A stretch of DNA of 64,000 nucleotides from Cytophagales bacterium (GCA_013298075.1 JAAFJG010000006.1:20535-84534); one strand, 5' to 3'; positions 23,817 to 33,321 are shown, counted from the first letter of the stretch. The notes: a model not told the origin generated them from the sequence alone. Program-made: numbers and translations.

Positions 23817-25007
23817 ATGAATCTTCACGAATATCAGTCAAAAAACATTCTGAAAAAGTACGGAGTCCGAATTCAAGAAGGACTTGTAGCAGAATCACCT
23901 GAAAAAGCCTTAGAAGCAGCCAAAGCATTGAGTGCGCAAACAGGTACAAAGTGGTTTGTGATTAAAGCACAAATTCACGCAGGCGGGCGAGGGAAAGGTG
24001 GCGGCGTAAAATTAGCCAAAGGTATAGATGAAGTAGTGCCAACTGCTGAAAAAATCATCGGTATGCAACTCATCACGCCACAAACGGGTGCAGAAGGCAA
24101 AAAAGTTCACACCGTTTTAATTGCTGAAGATGTATATTATCCGGGCGAAAGCGAACCAAAAGAATATTATGTCAGTATTTTACTTGACCGCAGCACAGGC
24201 AAAAATGTATTGATTGCAAGTGCCGAAGGTGGTATGGATATTGAAGAAGTAGCCGAACATCATCCTGAAAAACTTATCAAAGAAATTATCGAACCAAGCG
24301 TAGGTTTTCAAGATTTTCAAGCCCGCAAAGTTGCTTTTGCTTTGGGTTTGGAAGGCAATGCTTTCAAAGAAATGATTACTTTTTTGAAAAATTTATATCG
24401 TGCTTATAACGATATTGATGCGTCTTTATTCGAAATTAATCCTGTATTAAAAACATCAGACAACAAAATTATTGCCGTTGATGCCAAAGTAGATTTAGAT
24501 GACAATGCTTTGTATCGTCATAAAGATTTGGAAGAAATGCGTGATATTAGAGAAGAAGATCCTTTTGAAGTAGAAGCAAAAGCGTCTGATTTGAACTATG
24601 TAAAATTAGATGGAAATGTAGGTTGTATGGTCAATGGAGCAGGTTTGGCGATGGCAACGATGGATATTATTAAAATTTCTGGTGGTGAACCTGCAAACTT
24701 TTTAGACGTGGGTGGAGGCGCAAACGCTAAAACGGTGGAAGCTGGTTTTAGAATTATTTTGAAAGATTCGAATGTAAAAGCAATTTTAATCAATATTTTT
24801 GGTGGTATTGTGCGTTGTGATAGAGTAGCAACGGGAATTGTAGAAGCATACAAAAAAATCGGTAATATTCCTGTGCCAATTATTGTGCGTTTGCAAGGAA
24901 CAAATGCAGAAGAAGGTGCAAAAATTATTAACGAATCAGGCTTAAAAGTATTCTCTGCTATTTTATTAAAAGAAGCTGCAGAAAGAGTAAAAGAAGTGTT
25001 GAAATAG
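23817..25007 (+). CDS. sucC: Succinyl-CoA synthetase beta subunit (ADP-forming)
   Basis: The 396-residue protein is a standard SucC: it starts MNLHEYQSKNILKKYGV, has the ATP-grasp region with KAQIHAGGRGKGGGVKLAK, the metal-binding FEINPVL region, and the CoA-ligase domain with NGAGLAMATMDII, FLDVGGGANAKTV and NIFGGIVRCDRVA. With SucD it makes succinate and a nucleoside triphosphate from succinyl-CoA in the citric acid cycle. sucD is not adjacent, which is usual for Bacteroidota. The gene is monocistronic, with its own promoter box and a strong terminator. Confidence 0.96.
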   Translation: MNLHEYQSKNILKKYGVRIQEGLVAESPEKALEAAKALSAQTGTKWFVIKAQIHAGGRGKGGGVKLAKGIDEVVPTAEKIIGMQLITPQTGAEGKKVHTVLIAEDVYYPGESEPKEYYVSILLDRSTGKNVLIASAEGGMDIEEVAEHHPEKLIKEIIEPSVGFQDFQARKVAFALGLEGNAFKEMITFLKNLYRAYNDIDASLFEINPVLKTSDNKIIAVDAKVDLDDNALYRHKDLEEMRDIREEDPFEVEAKASDLNYVKLDGNVGCMVNGAGLAMATMDIIKISGGEPANFLDVGGGANAKTVEAGFRIILKDSNVKAILINIFGGIVRCDRVATGIVEAYKKIGNIPVPIIVRLQGTNAEEGAKIINESGLKVFSAILLKEAAERVKEVLK

Positions 25008-25033
25008 TATTTTCGATAAATTTTGTTATATTT

Positions 25034-25085
25034 CAATTCCTATAAATCTTTTTTTTTAAATTTGATTTATAGGAATTGTTATTTT
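25034..25085 (+). terminator. Rho-independent terminator of sucC
   Basis: CAATTCCTATAAATC (25034-25048) and GATTTATAGGAATTG (25064-25078) are perfect 15-bp inverted repeats around an A/T-rich loop, followed by TTATTTT. It lies 27 bases after the sucC stop. Confidence 0.8.
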
Positions 25086-25242
25086 AATTTATCAAAATAA
25101 TTTAATTTTTTTAGATAGTCAATGAAAAATATAGATAAAAAAAGTCTGGTAAATAATTACAACAATCTTATTATTACGAAGGATACGCAAAAGAAAATAA
25201 TGAGGTGTAAATTTATTATTCTTGATTTTCAAAAATAGAAAA

Positions 25243-25662
25243 TTACAAATCAATCAAAATTTCAATATTTTTATTGATTAAAAAACTACTTTTTTGAAAA
25301 GCTGGCGGACCGAAAGTTCCGCTTGCTTTGTTTGAAAAACCATATTTTTCTGTCGGAATTCCTAATAAATTAGTGTTTAATTTATTATCATTATTTTTAT
25401 CATGAAAATAAACAAAAGCATATTTTCCTGTTTTGAGTTGATTAAATTGAATAGTTGCTTTGCCATTTTTGATGTTTGCAATTTGTGTGGCGAAGGCTTT
25501 TTTTTCATTCATATAATTTTTTTCGCTATCATAGATAGCAAACATCATTTTTCCCTTTTCTGAATTTATTTTTTGGATTGATATAGTTAAAGTATGATTT
25601 TCAACTTCCAACAAACGAAATAATAACGAAAAAGAAAACAAAAAATAAATATTGAAAAACAT
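25243..25662 (-). CDS. DUF2141 family exported protein
   Basis: The 139-residue protein starts with a hydrophobic export segment (FFNIYFLFSFSLLFRLL) and continues with the DUF2141 beta-sandwich: LTISIQKINSEKGKMMFAIY, GKYAFVYFHDKNNDNKLNTN, then the characteristic GIPTEKYGFSNKA and GTFGPPAF. DUF2141 proteins are small periplasmic or outer-membrane-associated proteins of unknown function, and the DKNNDNKL stretch looks like a calcium-binding loop. It stands alone, with no clear promoter found. Confidence 0.85.
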   Translation of the reverse strand: MFFNIYFLFSFSLLFRLLEVENHTLTISIQKINSEKGKMMFAIYDSEKNYMNEKKAFATQIANIKNGKATIQFNQLKTGKYAFVYFHDKNNDNKLNTNLLGIPTEKYGFSNKASGTFGPPAFQKSSFLINKNIEILIDL

Positions 25663-25776
25663 ATTTTTTTAGTGGATATTTTTATTTTTATTTTTTTTAA
25701 AAAATATTTCAATCTACAAATTTTTTGATTTATAAATTGAAATATTTTTGTATTGATTACATTTTGAGAATAAAAA

Positions 25777-26064
25777 TTAACTGAATAATGATTGTAATTT
25801 CATAGCTACACTCATATCGCCATCAACTTTCATTTTTCCGCCCATAAATGCTTGCATTGGGTTTAATTCTCCGCTTAACATATCTTTTAAGTCAGATAAT
25901 TCAACAGATACAACACAATCAGCATCTTTATTTTCGTTAGTTACATTTTGTCCTTCTACGTGAATTACAGTCTCATCAGGAAATAAAAATTTCACAGTTG
26001 AACCTAAATCACCAGACATTAATTTTAATTTTTCCGTTACGGATTGCGTTACTTCACTTAGCAT
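25777..26064 (-). CDS. SCP2 sterol-binding domain protein
   Basis: The 95-residue protein is a stand-alone SCP-2 fold: GSTVKFLFPDETVIHVEGQN, then NENKDADCVVSVELSDLKDMLSGELNPMQAFMGGKMKVDGDMSVAMKL, which is the typical SCP2 C-terminal block. The fold has a hydrophobic tunnel for lipids or acyl-CoA. It is cytoplasmic, with no signal peptide. It is preceded by a good promoter (26119-26150) and is monocistronic. Confidence 0.88.
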   Translation of the reverse strand: MLSEVTQSVTEKLKLMSGDLGSTVKFLFPDETVIHVEGQNVTNENKDADCVVSVELSDLKDMLSGELNPMQAFMGGKMKVDGDMSVAMKLQSLFS

Positions 26065-26118
26065 AAGTAAAAAAAATTTGAGATAAATGATAGAAAAAAG
26101 CTACTTTGCTTTTCTTTG

Positions 26119-26150
26119 CAAATTTAGTTTGATTTTTCTTTTTTTGCAAA
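26119..26150 (-). promoter_or_regulatory. Promoter of the SCP2 gene
   Basis: On the minus strand TTTG (26150-26147) precedes TAAATTTG (26126-26119) by 20 bases, 55 bases upstream of the ATG. Confidence 0.6.
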
Positions 26151-26183
26151 TAATCTTAAAAAAAAAAAATTATTGTTTATTTT

Positions 26184-27992
26184 CTATTCTTCTTTCCAGA
26201 AAAATTGAAAATTAAATGTATTTATTTTTTTTATTTTTTTAGTTTTTACTTCGAGCATAATATCTAAATTACGAATGATAATTTGTGCCTTCAAATTATC
26301 TTTTTCGAGTGAAATTACTTTATCAACCTCTTCAATACTTTTATATTGTTCAATCTCTACCATTTTTTCTAAATTTTTAGTGATATTAAATGTATAAGTT
26401 TTTCTATCAGAGATAAAAACAACTTCTTTTTCAGCATTAAAAGAAATACTTTTACGATTATCTATAATCTTTTTAGAATCTTCATCATTTACATTCCAAT
26501 CTACCTCGTACATATAATCGTAGTTTTTGAGTTCTATTATTTGTTTCTTAGTATTTGGTTGAATAATTGATCTATGTTCATCTTCTGGTTTTACTACCTC
26601 ATTTCTATTACGATAACTTATCTTCAAACCTAAATGGGAAGTGATTTTTGATTCTCTTTCATAATCACTATCCTTTTTAGAAAATTTAAAAGGTGTTTCT
26701 AAACGACTATTAATAATATTGATTTTATCTCTTCGGGTAAAAAAATCAATAATATTTATTATTTCCTCATGATCTTTTATATCGATTTTATTGTTAATAA
26801 TTTTTCTCGAACTATTGATACATTTATTTTTTTCTAATAAAGAAAATAAGCGAGAAGTTTGGCTATATTCTGCCACCGAAAATGAACTCCAAGGTCCGAA
26901 AGAACTTAAAAAGAATATCAAAAATAAAGATAAAGGAATAATTTTTATGTGTTCATAACGCCTAAATACAGCATAATGCACGCACATACCCAATAGCCAA
27001 AGCCCTAACATCAATACATAATATCGATTTTCTGTAAAACCATATTGCGAAATTCGCACACCTATTGAAATAAAAAGTAAGACTAATAAAGGTAACAAAG
27101 CAATATAAAATGTACGTATAAAAATATTTATCCAACCTTCATTTTTTTCGTTTTGTAAAGGATAAATCATCAATAAAGCAAAAATTCCAGCAATCGAAAA
27201 AGCAAGAATCAAATAAACAACCCAACCTTTTGGCAATTCCATATTCAATAAAATACGAAACGCATACGCATATAAAATAAGCATATACAAACTCGTCAAG
27301 GGCAGCAAAACATATTTGGTGAGAACGCCTAAAAACTCAGGATAATCTATTTTTTCATCTAATATTTTTAAATCGTCAGGAGCGCCCGCTAAGAAAAACC
27401 ACGTATGTAAATAAGTACAAGTAATGAATATATGTGAAAATGTTTTAGGCGAAATATTAGCAGAAAATAAAACATTTATCGCCACTAATGCCAAAGAAAT
27501 ACCTACAAACAATACGCCTGAAAAAACCGCACTCATCAAAAAACGTCCTAAAATAAGTTGATTATAAGCCCAAAAACCAAAATTTTCTCCTTTGCTATAA
27601 AATGGCAAAAATGCTGCTAATAAATGTATTGATAAAGCCCATAAACCCAACTGAAATGCTAAAATCATATTTATTTTTGAGGGAAATAAGAAAAATAAAA
27701 CAATCAAAAATACAATCAAACTTGCATTGATAATTATTTTTTTACTTTTATCAAACGATTGTCTTTCTACCCATAAAGTAGTAGAAAACAACAAACCAAT
27801 CCCCAATAAAGACAAATAAATAACATAACCATAATTGGTGAGTAAGGCTTCGTTTTTACTGCTTTCTAAGAGTAATAATTCAACCAACAAAACTGAAGAA
27901 ATATAAGCCATTGTGGCGCATAACATCACAAAAGGAAATCTTTCCCAAGTTTTTTTAGCACCGCTAATTGTTTTTTCCCAATGAAATTCCAT
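26184..27992 (-). CDS. DUF4153 family polytopic membrane protein
   Basis: The 602-residue protein has about ten to twelve membrane helices in its first 380 residues, starting ERFPFVMLCATMAYISSVLLVE, with the DUF4153 features PFYSKGENFGFWAYNQLILGRF, FFLAGAPDDLKILDEKIDYP and NRYYVLMLGLWLLGMCVHY. The last 200 residues are hydrophilic and rich in Lys, Glu and Asn, and would lie outside the membrane. DUF4153 proteins are common in Bacteroidota, and their function is unknown. A TATATTTG -7 box lies on the minus strand at 28034-28041. Confidence 0.82.
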   Translation of the reverse strand: MEFHWEKTISGAKKTWERFPFVMLCATMAYISSVLLVELLLLESSKNEALLTNYGYVIYLSLLGIGLLFSTTLWVERQSFDKSKKIIINASLIVFLIVLFFLFPSKINMILAFQLGLWALSIHLLAAFLPFYSKGENFGFWAYNQLILGRFLMSAVFSGVLFVGISLALVAINVLFSANISPKTFSHIFITCTYLHTWFFLAGAPDDLKILDEKIDYPEFLGVLTKYVLLPLTSLYMLILYAYAFRILLNMELPKGWVVYLILAFSIAGIFALLMIYPLQNEKNEGWINIFIRTFYIALLPLLVLLFISIGVRISQYGFTENRYYVLMLGLWLLGMCVHYAVFRRYEHIKIIPLSLFLIFFLSSFGPWSSFSVAEYSQTSRLFSLLEKNKCINSSRKIINNKIDIKDHEEIINIIDFFTRRDKINIINSRLETPFKFSKKDSDYERESKITSHLGLKISYRNRNEVVKPEDEHRSIIQPNTKKQIIELKNYDYMYEVDWNVNDEDSKKIIDNRKSISFNAEKEVVFISDRKTYTFNITKNLEKMVEIEQYKSIEEVDKVISLEKDNLKAQIIIRNLDIMLEVKTKKIKKINTFNFQFFWKEE

Positions 27993-28033
27993 ATAATACG
28001 TAGATTTTAATAATTTATAATTGATTTAAAAAG

Positions 28034-28041
28034 CAAATATA
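28034..28041 (-). promoter_or_regulatory. -7 box of the DUF4153 gene
   Basis: The minus strand reads TATATTTG, 41 bases upstream of the ATG at 27992. Confidence 0.45.
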
Positions 28042-28112
28042 TATATAAAAATTAAAAAAAACAAATTTTTTTTGAGATTTTTTTATGTATAATTATAGGA
28101 AAATATACAAAA

Positions 28113-29639
28113 TTATTGATATTTTTCGTGTAAAATTTCTTTAATTTCTTTCTCATAACAATTCACGCCCAATAAATAAATTTCTTTGTTGGGTTGTAAA
28201 TATTTTTGAAAATATTCTCTATCTTTGATTTGTTTTAAGGCAATTTCAGGAGTTTTATTTACCTTAAATTCAAATAAAAAAACGGCATTGTTATATTCTA
28301 ACACTGCATCAATTCTACCTTTCGAAGTTCTAACTTCTGCTTGCATTTTATAGCCTAGTAATTGAAAAGTAAGAAAAATAATGGCATGATAATAACTCTC
28401 TAATTCTTTCTCAAAAATATCACCAGGAATACTACCAAATAGTACATTTAATTGTTGTTTTAATAATTCAAAATCTCGTTTTAATAATGATTGTTCAATA
28501 TAATAAACCACCGAATAAGCCTCAGAAACATAACTAAAACCATTCAATAAATACCTAAACATCGATTTTTTTACTTCTAAATTTGGATAAGTTAAAACAT
28601 ATCCCTCTCCCAAATCCTCTTTAATGGTCAAGTAACCTGTTTGATATAATAAAGTAACTTGGTTGATATTTTCTAATGAAAAACTACCGATTAGATCATC
28701 TCCAATGACTATATTATCGACATTAAATGTTCTTTTTTTCTGTAATAAATTTATCAATAAAGAAGGAGTTCCTGTCTCGAACCAAAAATTAGCAAATCTT
28801 CTATTCGATAAAAAACGTAACATGGAAAAGGGATTATACACTTTTTCTTTTCCCAAAAAATTATACCCATTATACCAAAGTTTTACTTCTTGGGAAAAAT
28901 CAGCATAAGATAAGTTTAAATTTGATGCAATTTCTTTTAATTTTTCAGGAAAGTAAAACTCTAATTCTGTTTGTGTATAACCTAATAATTCCCCAAAATC
29001 TGGGTGTAAACTTAAATCATCTAAATTATTCAAATCAGAAAAAATAGACACTTTGGCAAATTTTGTAATCCCTGTTAAAAAGAAAAAACGAATGTGGGAA
29101 TCCAATCCTTTTAATGTACTATAAAAATTTTTGAGAATATCACGATTTTCAATAGCCAGTTCTATTTTCCCTTTTTCCAAATAATCCCCAATCGGTTTAT
29201 CATATTCATCAATCAAAATAACAACTTTCTCGATTTTGGATAATTTGATAATCAATTCGTTAAAAATAGATTTTATATCATCAGTATTTATCTCAATATT
29301 ATAATCTTGAGCAATATCTAATAATCTTTTTTTGAGCGTAACTTCTAAACCTAATTTATCATAACTCAACAAAGTAAAATCAATTTTTATAACGGGATGT
29401 TTTTTCCATTCAATTTGCTCTTCTATCCAAAGTCCTTTGAATAGGTCTTTTCTTCCTTCAAATAAATAATATAATGTATTGACTAACAAGGATTTACCAA
29501 ATCTACGCGGACGCGAAAGGAAATAATATTTTCCTTGTAACATTTGAAAAATATACTTTGTTTTGTCCACGTATACATAATTTCCCTCAATTACTTCTGC
29601 AAAGTCTTGTATGCCAATCGGATATTTTTGATTTTCCAT
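28113..29639 (-). CDS. DUF1703 AAA-type ATPase with PD-(D/E)XK nuclease-like tail, copy 1
   Basis: The 508-residue protein has the AAA-ATPase-like N-terminal domain of the DUF1703 family: YPIGIQDFAEVI, YVYVDKTKYI, a P-loop-like RPRRFGKSLLVNTL (about 43-56) and the Walker B-like ILIDEYDKPI (about 141-150). The C-terminal part ends in a PD-(D/E)XK-type core: GRIDAVLEYNNAVFLFEFK with the E-F-K catalytic triplet. The family is strongly expanded in gut and aquatic bacteria; its role is not settled, and links with mobile DNA or defence are suggested by its patchy distribution. It lies nine bases after an almost identical gene. Confidence 0.8.
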   Translation of the reverse strand: MENQKYPIGIQDFAEVIEGNYVYVDKTKYIFQMLQGKYYFLSRPRRFGKSLLVNTLYYLFEGRKDLFKGLWIEEQIEWKKHPVIKIDFTLLSYDKLGLEVTLKKRLLDIAQDYNIEINTDDIKSIFNELIIKLSKIEKVVILIDEYDKPIGDYLEKGKIELAIENRDILKNFYSTLKGLDSHIRFFFLTGITKFAKVSIFSDLNNLDDLSLHPDFGELLGYTQTELEFYFPEKLKEIASNLNLSYADFSQEVKLWYNGYNFLGKEKVYNPFSMLRFLSNRRFANFWFETGTPSLLINLLQKKRTFNVDNIVIGDDLIGSFSLENINQVTLLYQTGYLTIKEDLGEGYVLTYPNLEVKKSMFRYLLNGFSYVSEAYSVVYYIEQSLLKRDFELLKQQLNVLFGSIPGDIFEKELESYYHAIIFLTFQLLGYKMQAEVRTSKGRIDAVLEYNNAVFLFEFKVNKTPEIALKQIKDREYFQKYLQPNKEIYLLGVNCYEKEIKEILHEKYQ

Positions 29640-29648
29640 AGTTTTTGT

Positions 29649-31175
29649 TTATTGATATTTTTCGTGTAAAATTTCTTTAATTTCTTTCTCATAACAATTC
29701 ACGCCCAATAAATAAATTTCCTTATTAGGTTGTAAATATTTTTGAAAATATTCTCTATCTTTAATCTGTTTTAAGGCAATTTCAGGAGTTTTATTTACCT
29801 TAAATTCAAATAAAAAAACGGCATTGTTATATTCTAACACTGCATCAATTCTACCTTTCGAAGTTCTAACTTCTGCTTGCATTTTATAGCCTAGTAATTG
29901 AAAAGTAAGAAAAATAATGGCATGATAATAACTCTCTAATTCTTTCTCAAAAATATCACCAGGAATACTACCAAATAGTACATTTAATTGTTGTTTTAAT
30001 AATTCAAAATCTCGTTTTAATAATGATTGTTCAATATAATAAACCACCGAATAAGCCTCAGAAACATAACTAAAACCATTCAATAAATACCTAAACATCG
30101 ATTTTTTTACTTCTAAATTTGGATAAGTTAAAACATATCCCTCTCCCAAATCCTCTTTAATGGTCAAGTAACCTGTTTGATATAATAAAGTAACTTGGTT
30201 GATATTTTCTAATGAAAAACTACCGATTAGATCATCTCCAATGACTATATTATCGACATTAAATGTTCTTTTTTTCTGTAATAAATTTATCAATAAAGAA
30301 GGAGTTCCTGTCTCGAACCAAAAATTAGCAAATCTTCTATTCGATAAAAAACGTAACATGGAAAAGGGATTATACACTTTTTCTTTTCCCAAAAAATTAT
30401 ACCCATTATACCAAAGTTTTACTTCTTGGGAAAAATCAGCATAAGATAAGTTTAAATTTGATGCAATTTCTTTTAATTTTTCAGGAAAGTAAAACTCTAA
30501 TTCTGTTTGTGTATAACCTAATAATTCCCCAAAATCTGGGTGTAAACTTAAATCATCTAAATTATTCAAATCAGAAAAAATAGACACTTTGGCAAATTTT
30601 GTAATCCCTGTTAAAAAGAAAAAACGAATGTGGGAATCCAATCCTTTTAATGTACTATAAAAATTTTTGAGAATATCACGATTTTCAATAGCCAGTTCTA
30701 TTTTCCCTTTTTCCAAATAATCCCCAATCGGTTTATCATATTCATCAATCAAAATAACAACTTTCTCGATTTTGGATAATTTGATAATCAATTCGTTAAA
30801 AATAGATTTTATGGTTATGTTTTCAATCTCTATTTGATATTTTTTGGCAGTTAAAAATAAGGTTTCTTTGATAGAATTTTCCAACCCTAATTTATCATAA
30901 TCTAACAAAGTAAAATCAATTTTTATAACGGGATGTTTTTTCCATTCGATTTTTTCTTCTATCCAAAGTCCCTTGAATAAGTCTTTTCTTCCTTCAAATA
31001 AATAATATAAAGTATTGACTAACAAGGATTTACCAAATCTACGCGGACGCGAAAGAAAATAATATGCTCCTTGTAGCATTTGATAAATATACTTTGTCTT
31101 GTCCACATACACATAATTTTCTTCTCGCAATTTAGCAAAATCTTGTATGCCGATTGGATATTTTTGATTTTCCAT
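29649..31175 (-). CDS. DUF1703 AAA-type ATPase with PD-(D/E)XK nuclease-like tail, copy 2
   Basis: This 508-residue protein matches copy 1 residue for residue from about position 121 onwards, and the DNA is the same over most of that length, at a constant offset of 1536 bases. The first 120 residues differ: for example, NSIKETLFLTAKKYQIEIEN here against VTLKKRLLDIAQDYNIEINT in copy 1, and the DNA differs again over the last few dozen bases. This pattern fits a duplication later made uniform in the middle by gene conversion. It is the upstream gene of the pair; the spacing suggests one transcript. The P-loop-like RPRRFGKS and the E-F-K triplet are intact. Confidence 0.8.
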   Translation of the reverse strand: MENQKYPIGIQDFAKLREENYVYVDKTKYIYQMLQGAYYFLSRPRRFGKSLLVNTLYYLFEGRKDLFKGLWIEEKIEWKKHPVIKIDFTLLDYDKLGLENSIKETLFLTAKKYQIEIENITIKSIFNELIIKLSKIEKVVILIDEYDKPIGDYLEKGKIELAIENRDILKNFYSTLKGLDSHIRFFFLTGITKFAKVSIFSDLNNLDDLSLHPDFGELLGYTQTELEFYFPEKLKEIASNLNLSYADFSQEVKLWYNGYNFLGKEKVYNPFSMLRFLSNRRFANFWFETGTPSLLINLLQKKRTFNVDNIVIGDDLIGSFSLENINQVTLLYQTGYLTIKEDLGEGYVLTYPNLEVKKSMFRYLLNGFSYVSEAYSVVYYIEQSLLKRDFELLKQQLNVLFGSIPGDIFEKELESYYHAIIFLTFQLLGYKMQAEVRTSKGRIDAVLEYNNAVFLFEFKVNKTPEIALKQIKDREYFQKYLQPNKEIYLLGVNCYEKEIKEILHEKYQ

Positions 31176-31238
31176 AGTTTATTTTAATTTTATATCATTC
31201 TAAAAAAGTCTTTAAAATTATTTTCAAAAATAATTTAA

Positions 31239-31313
31239 TCAACGCTGTCCTTAATTTGTTGCAAAAAAAATTTACGTTTCTTAAATTTTTTGCAATAGAT
31301 TTGGAACAGCATC
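31239..31313. repeat. Long imperfect inverted repeat upstream of the DUF1703 pair
   Basis: AACGCTGTCCTTAATTTG (from 31241), followed by TTGCAAAAAAAATTTA, pairs imperfectly with TAAATTTTTTGCAATAG and then ATTTGGAACAGCATC (ending 31313), giving arms of about 33 bases around a short loop. A fragment like the right arm (GCAATAAATTTGGAACACC) recurs near 7235. It may be a hairpin terminator between the convergent ends or a degenerate mobile element. Confidence 0.55.
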
Positions 31314-31372
31314 AATTATTTCCATCATAATTTTCTAAAAATATAAACAATCAAATAAAATTAAAAAATCAA

Positions 31373-33154
31373 TTATTTTTTTGACTTAAATTTCATTTCT
31401 ACACGTCTATTTTCTGCTCTTCCTTCTGCAGTTTCGTTGGTTGTTTTGGGTTTTGTCAATCCAAACCCTTCTGCAGTAATGCGTGAGGCATCAATACCTT
31501 TGCTGACAAAATAATTTTTCACTGCCTCTGCTCTGTCCTGTGAAAGTTTTAGATTTTTTTCAGACTTTCCAACGCTATCTGTATGTCCTTCTACACTCAA
31601 AAAACCTTCTTTATGTCTTTGCAACAAAGCCACTACTTCATCTAAAATTTGATATGAATTGGCTAAAATAACCGCTTCATTTGTTTTAAACTGCACTCGA
31701 CTTGCTGCTTTCTCCAACAAATTTTCTTCTTCTTTGGTGATTTTATCTTCTTTTTCAGGGCAACCTTCCAGACTAACCAAACCTTTTTCATCAGGGCATT
31801 TATCCTTTTTATCAATCACGGTATCGCCATCTCTATCAGGACAACCATTGTATTCTTTCGAACCTTTATCATCAGGACAATCATCTTTTTTATCAGGAAT
31901 GCCATCTTTATCTCTATCAGGACAACCGTTAAATTCTTGCAAACCAAATTCATCAGGACAATCGTCTTTTTTATCAGGAATGCCATCTTTATCTCTATCA
32001 GGACAACCGTTAAATTCTTGCAAACCAAATTCATCAGGACAATCGTCTTTTTTATCAGGAATGCCATCTTTATCTCTATCAGGACAACCATTAAATTCTT
32101 GCAAACCAAATTCATTGGGACATTCATCGTCTTTATCACAAATATCGTCTTTGTCTGTGTCTTTACATTTTGGATTTAATTTTTTTCTAAAACCCAATGT
32201 AATTTCAGTAGAACCATTGCGTTGCCAAACTTGTGCATTATTTGAAACAGAAAAATCATAACTTAAAACCAACAAATAATTAGGTTGAATCCATTCCAAA
32301 GAAGTTATCAACGCATTGTTTGTATTATACCAAATTCCTGTGCCAATGCTTCCTTTTTTAACAAAACTTTCGCTTTCTGGTAATTTATACCTCAACCAAG
32401 TACCAATATTAGCCACATTATTACCCGAAAAATTAGAATAACGCAAAGTGGGCATTATCGCAAATTTACTATCATCACTCAACACATTATACCCTGCGTG
32501 TGCATTAAAAAAAATCGGAACTTTTACCACATCTGCCGTTGAATATTTGAGTGAAGGTTGATTAAGATTTGCCCCCATAATACCTACAAAATATTTATGA
32601 TTACCGTCAGAATCTTCTTTATAAAACAATGCTCCACTCGATACATTGAAAAAACCTGCTTGATTTGCTTGCAAATTTTCGCCATTAGGCAACAACGAAT
32701 TAAGACTTCCATTTTGATATTGTGAAGAAGTACTCAAATTATTTATATCCACCGTTCTTCTAAAATAACCCGCCTGCACACCCAACGCTAATTGATTGCC
32801 TCCCAAATTAAAATTATACGCAAAAGCAGCCATTCCGCCAAAAGTATTCATAAAATTGGTGGCTTTGTCTTGCAAAATAGAAATGCCCGCTCCTCCCCAG
32901 CGTTTGCCTGTATTTCTATTCAAAAATGGCATCGAGGCAGAAAACATAGGCGTTTGAATACTTTGACCATCAGGAACAGGCTGCATACGATAGTGCAAAC
33001 GTACATTGACGTAATTATCAGACGCTAAAAGGGCTGGATTGGTCAGAAATGGCGTATAATAATACTGCGAAAATCCAAAATCTTGTGCCGAAATAAAGGA
33101 TATATTTGCCAAAAAAAGCAAAAAAAGGAACGATTTTTTAGTAATGTAATTCAT
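31373..33154 (-). CDS. PorP/SprF-like outer membrane protein fused to TSP3 repeats and an OmpA domain
   Basis: The 593-residue protein has a signal peptide ending SAQ, then a PorP/SprF-type beta-barrel to about residue 325 (FGFSQYYYTPFLTNPALLA is the classic start). About residues 328-468 are thrombospondin type 3 calcium-binding repeats (NGCPDRDKDGIPDKKDDCP). The last 110 residues are an OmpA peptidoglycan-binding domain: VEGHTDSVGKSEKNLKLSQD, then SRITAEGFG and GRAENRRVEM. PorP/SprF proteins work with type IX secretion and gliding; the OmpA end would tie the barrel to the cell wall. No other gld/spr/por gene is in the window. Confidence 0.88.
   Translation of the reverse strand: MNYITKKSFLFLLFLANISFISAQDFGFSQYYYTPFLTNPALLASDNYVNVRLHYRMQPVPDGQSIQTPMFSASMPFLNRNTGKRWGGAGISILQDKATNFMNTFGGMAAFAYNFNLGGNQLALGVQAGYFRRTVDINNLSTSSQYQNGSLNSLLPNGENLQANQAGFFNVSSGALFYKEDSDGNHKYFVGIMGANLNQPSLKYSTADVVKVPIFFNAHAGYNVLSDDSKFAIMPTLRYSNFSGNNVANIGTWLRYKLPESESFVKKGSIGTGIWYNTNNALITSLEWIQPNYLLVLSYDFSVSNNAQVWQRNGSTEITLGFRKKLNPKCKDTDKDDICDKDDECPNEFGLQEFNGCPDRDKDGIPDKKDDCPDEFGLQEFNGCPDRDKDGIPDKKDDCPDEFGLQEFNGCPDRDKDGIPDKKDDCPDDKGSKEYNGCPDRDGDTVIDKKDKCPDEKGLVSLEGCPEKEDKITKEEENLLEKAASRVQFKTNEAVILANSYQILDEVVALLQRHKEGFLSVEGHTDSVGKSEKNLKLSQDRAEAVKNYFVSKGIDASRITAEGFGLTKPKTTNETAEGRAENRRVEMKFKSKK
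31870..32112 (-). repeat. Three 81-bp repeats in the TSP3 region
   Basis: Units starting CATCAGGACAATC occur at 31870, 31951 and 32032, exactly 81 bases apart, and code for a 27-residue unit (GLQEFNGCPDRDKDG followed by IPDKKDDCPDEF). They are nearly identical in DNA, so copy number may vary between strains. Diverged units flank them. Confidence 0.85.
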
Positions 33155-33321
33155 AAATTATTTTAACTTTTTTTGTGCTATTGTTTTAAATAGATAAATT
33201 TAAGCTAAATTATAGTAAATTTTTCAATTATCTAATATAAACCAATATTTTTTATAAAATAATTTTGATGATTACTTTTATTTTGGATTTTGAGAAAAAA
33301 AATGTTGAAAAAGAACGATCA

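Noticed and set aside
25122-25238. 38-codon frame after the sucC terminator
   Set aside because: No promoter, composition near random for AT-rich DNA and no recognisable feature.
28663-30444. Two identical 81-codon plus-strand frames in the DUF1703 genes
   Set aside because: Antisense shadows; their identity only reflects the gene duplication.
31870-32112. 81-bp direct repeats as a satellite or CRISPR
   Set aside because: They are in frame and code for TSP3 units.
31659-32261. 200-codon plus-strand frame rich in Ser, Gly and Pro
   Set aside because: It is the reverse of the TSP3/OmpA region; its repeats only mirror the 81-bp coding repeats of the real gene.
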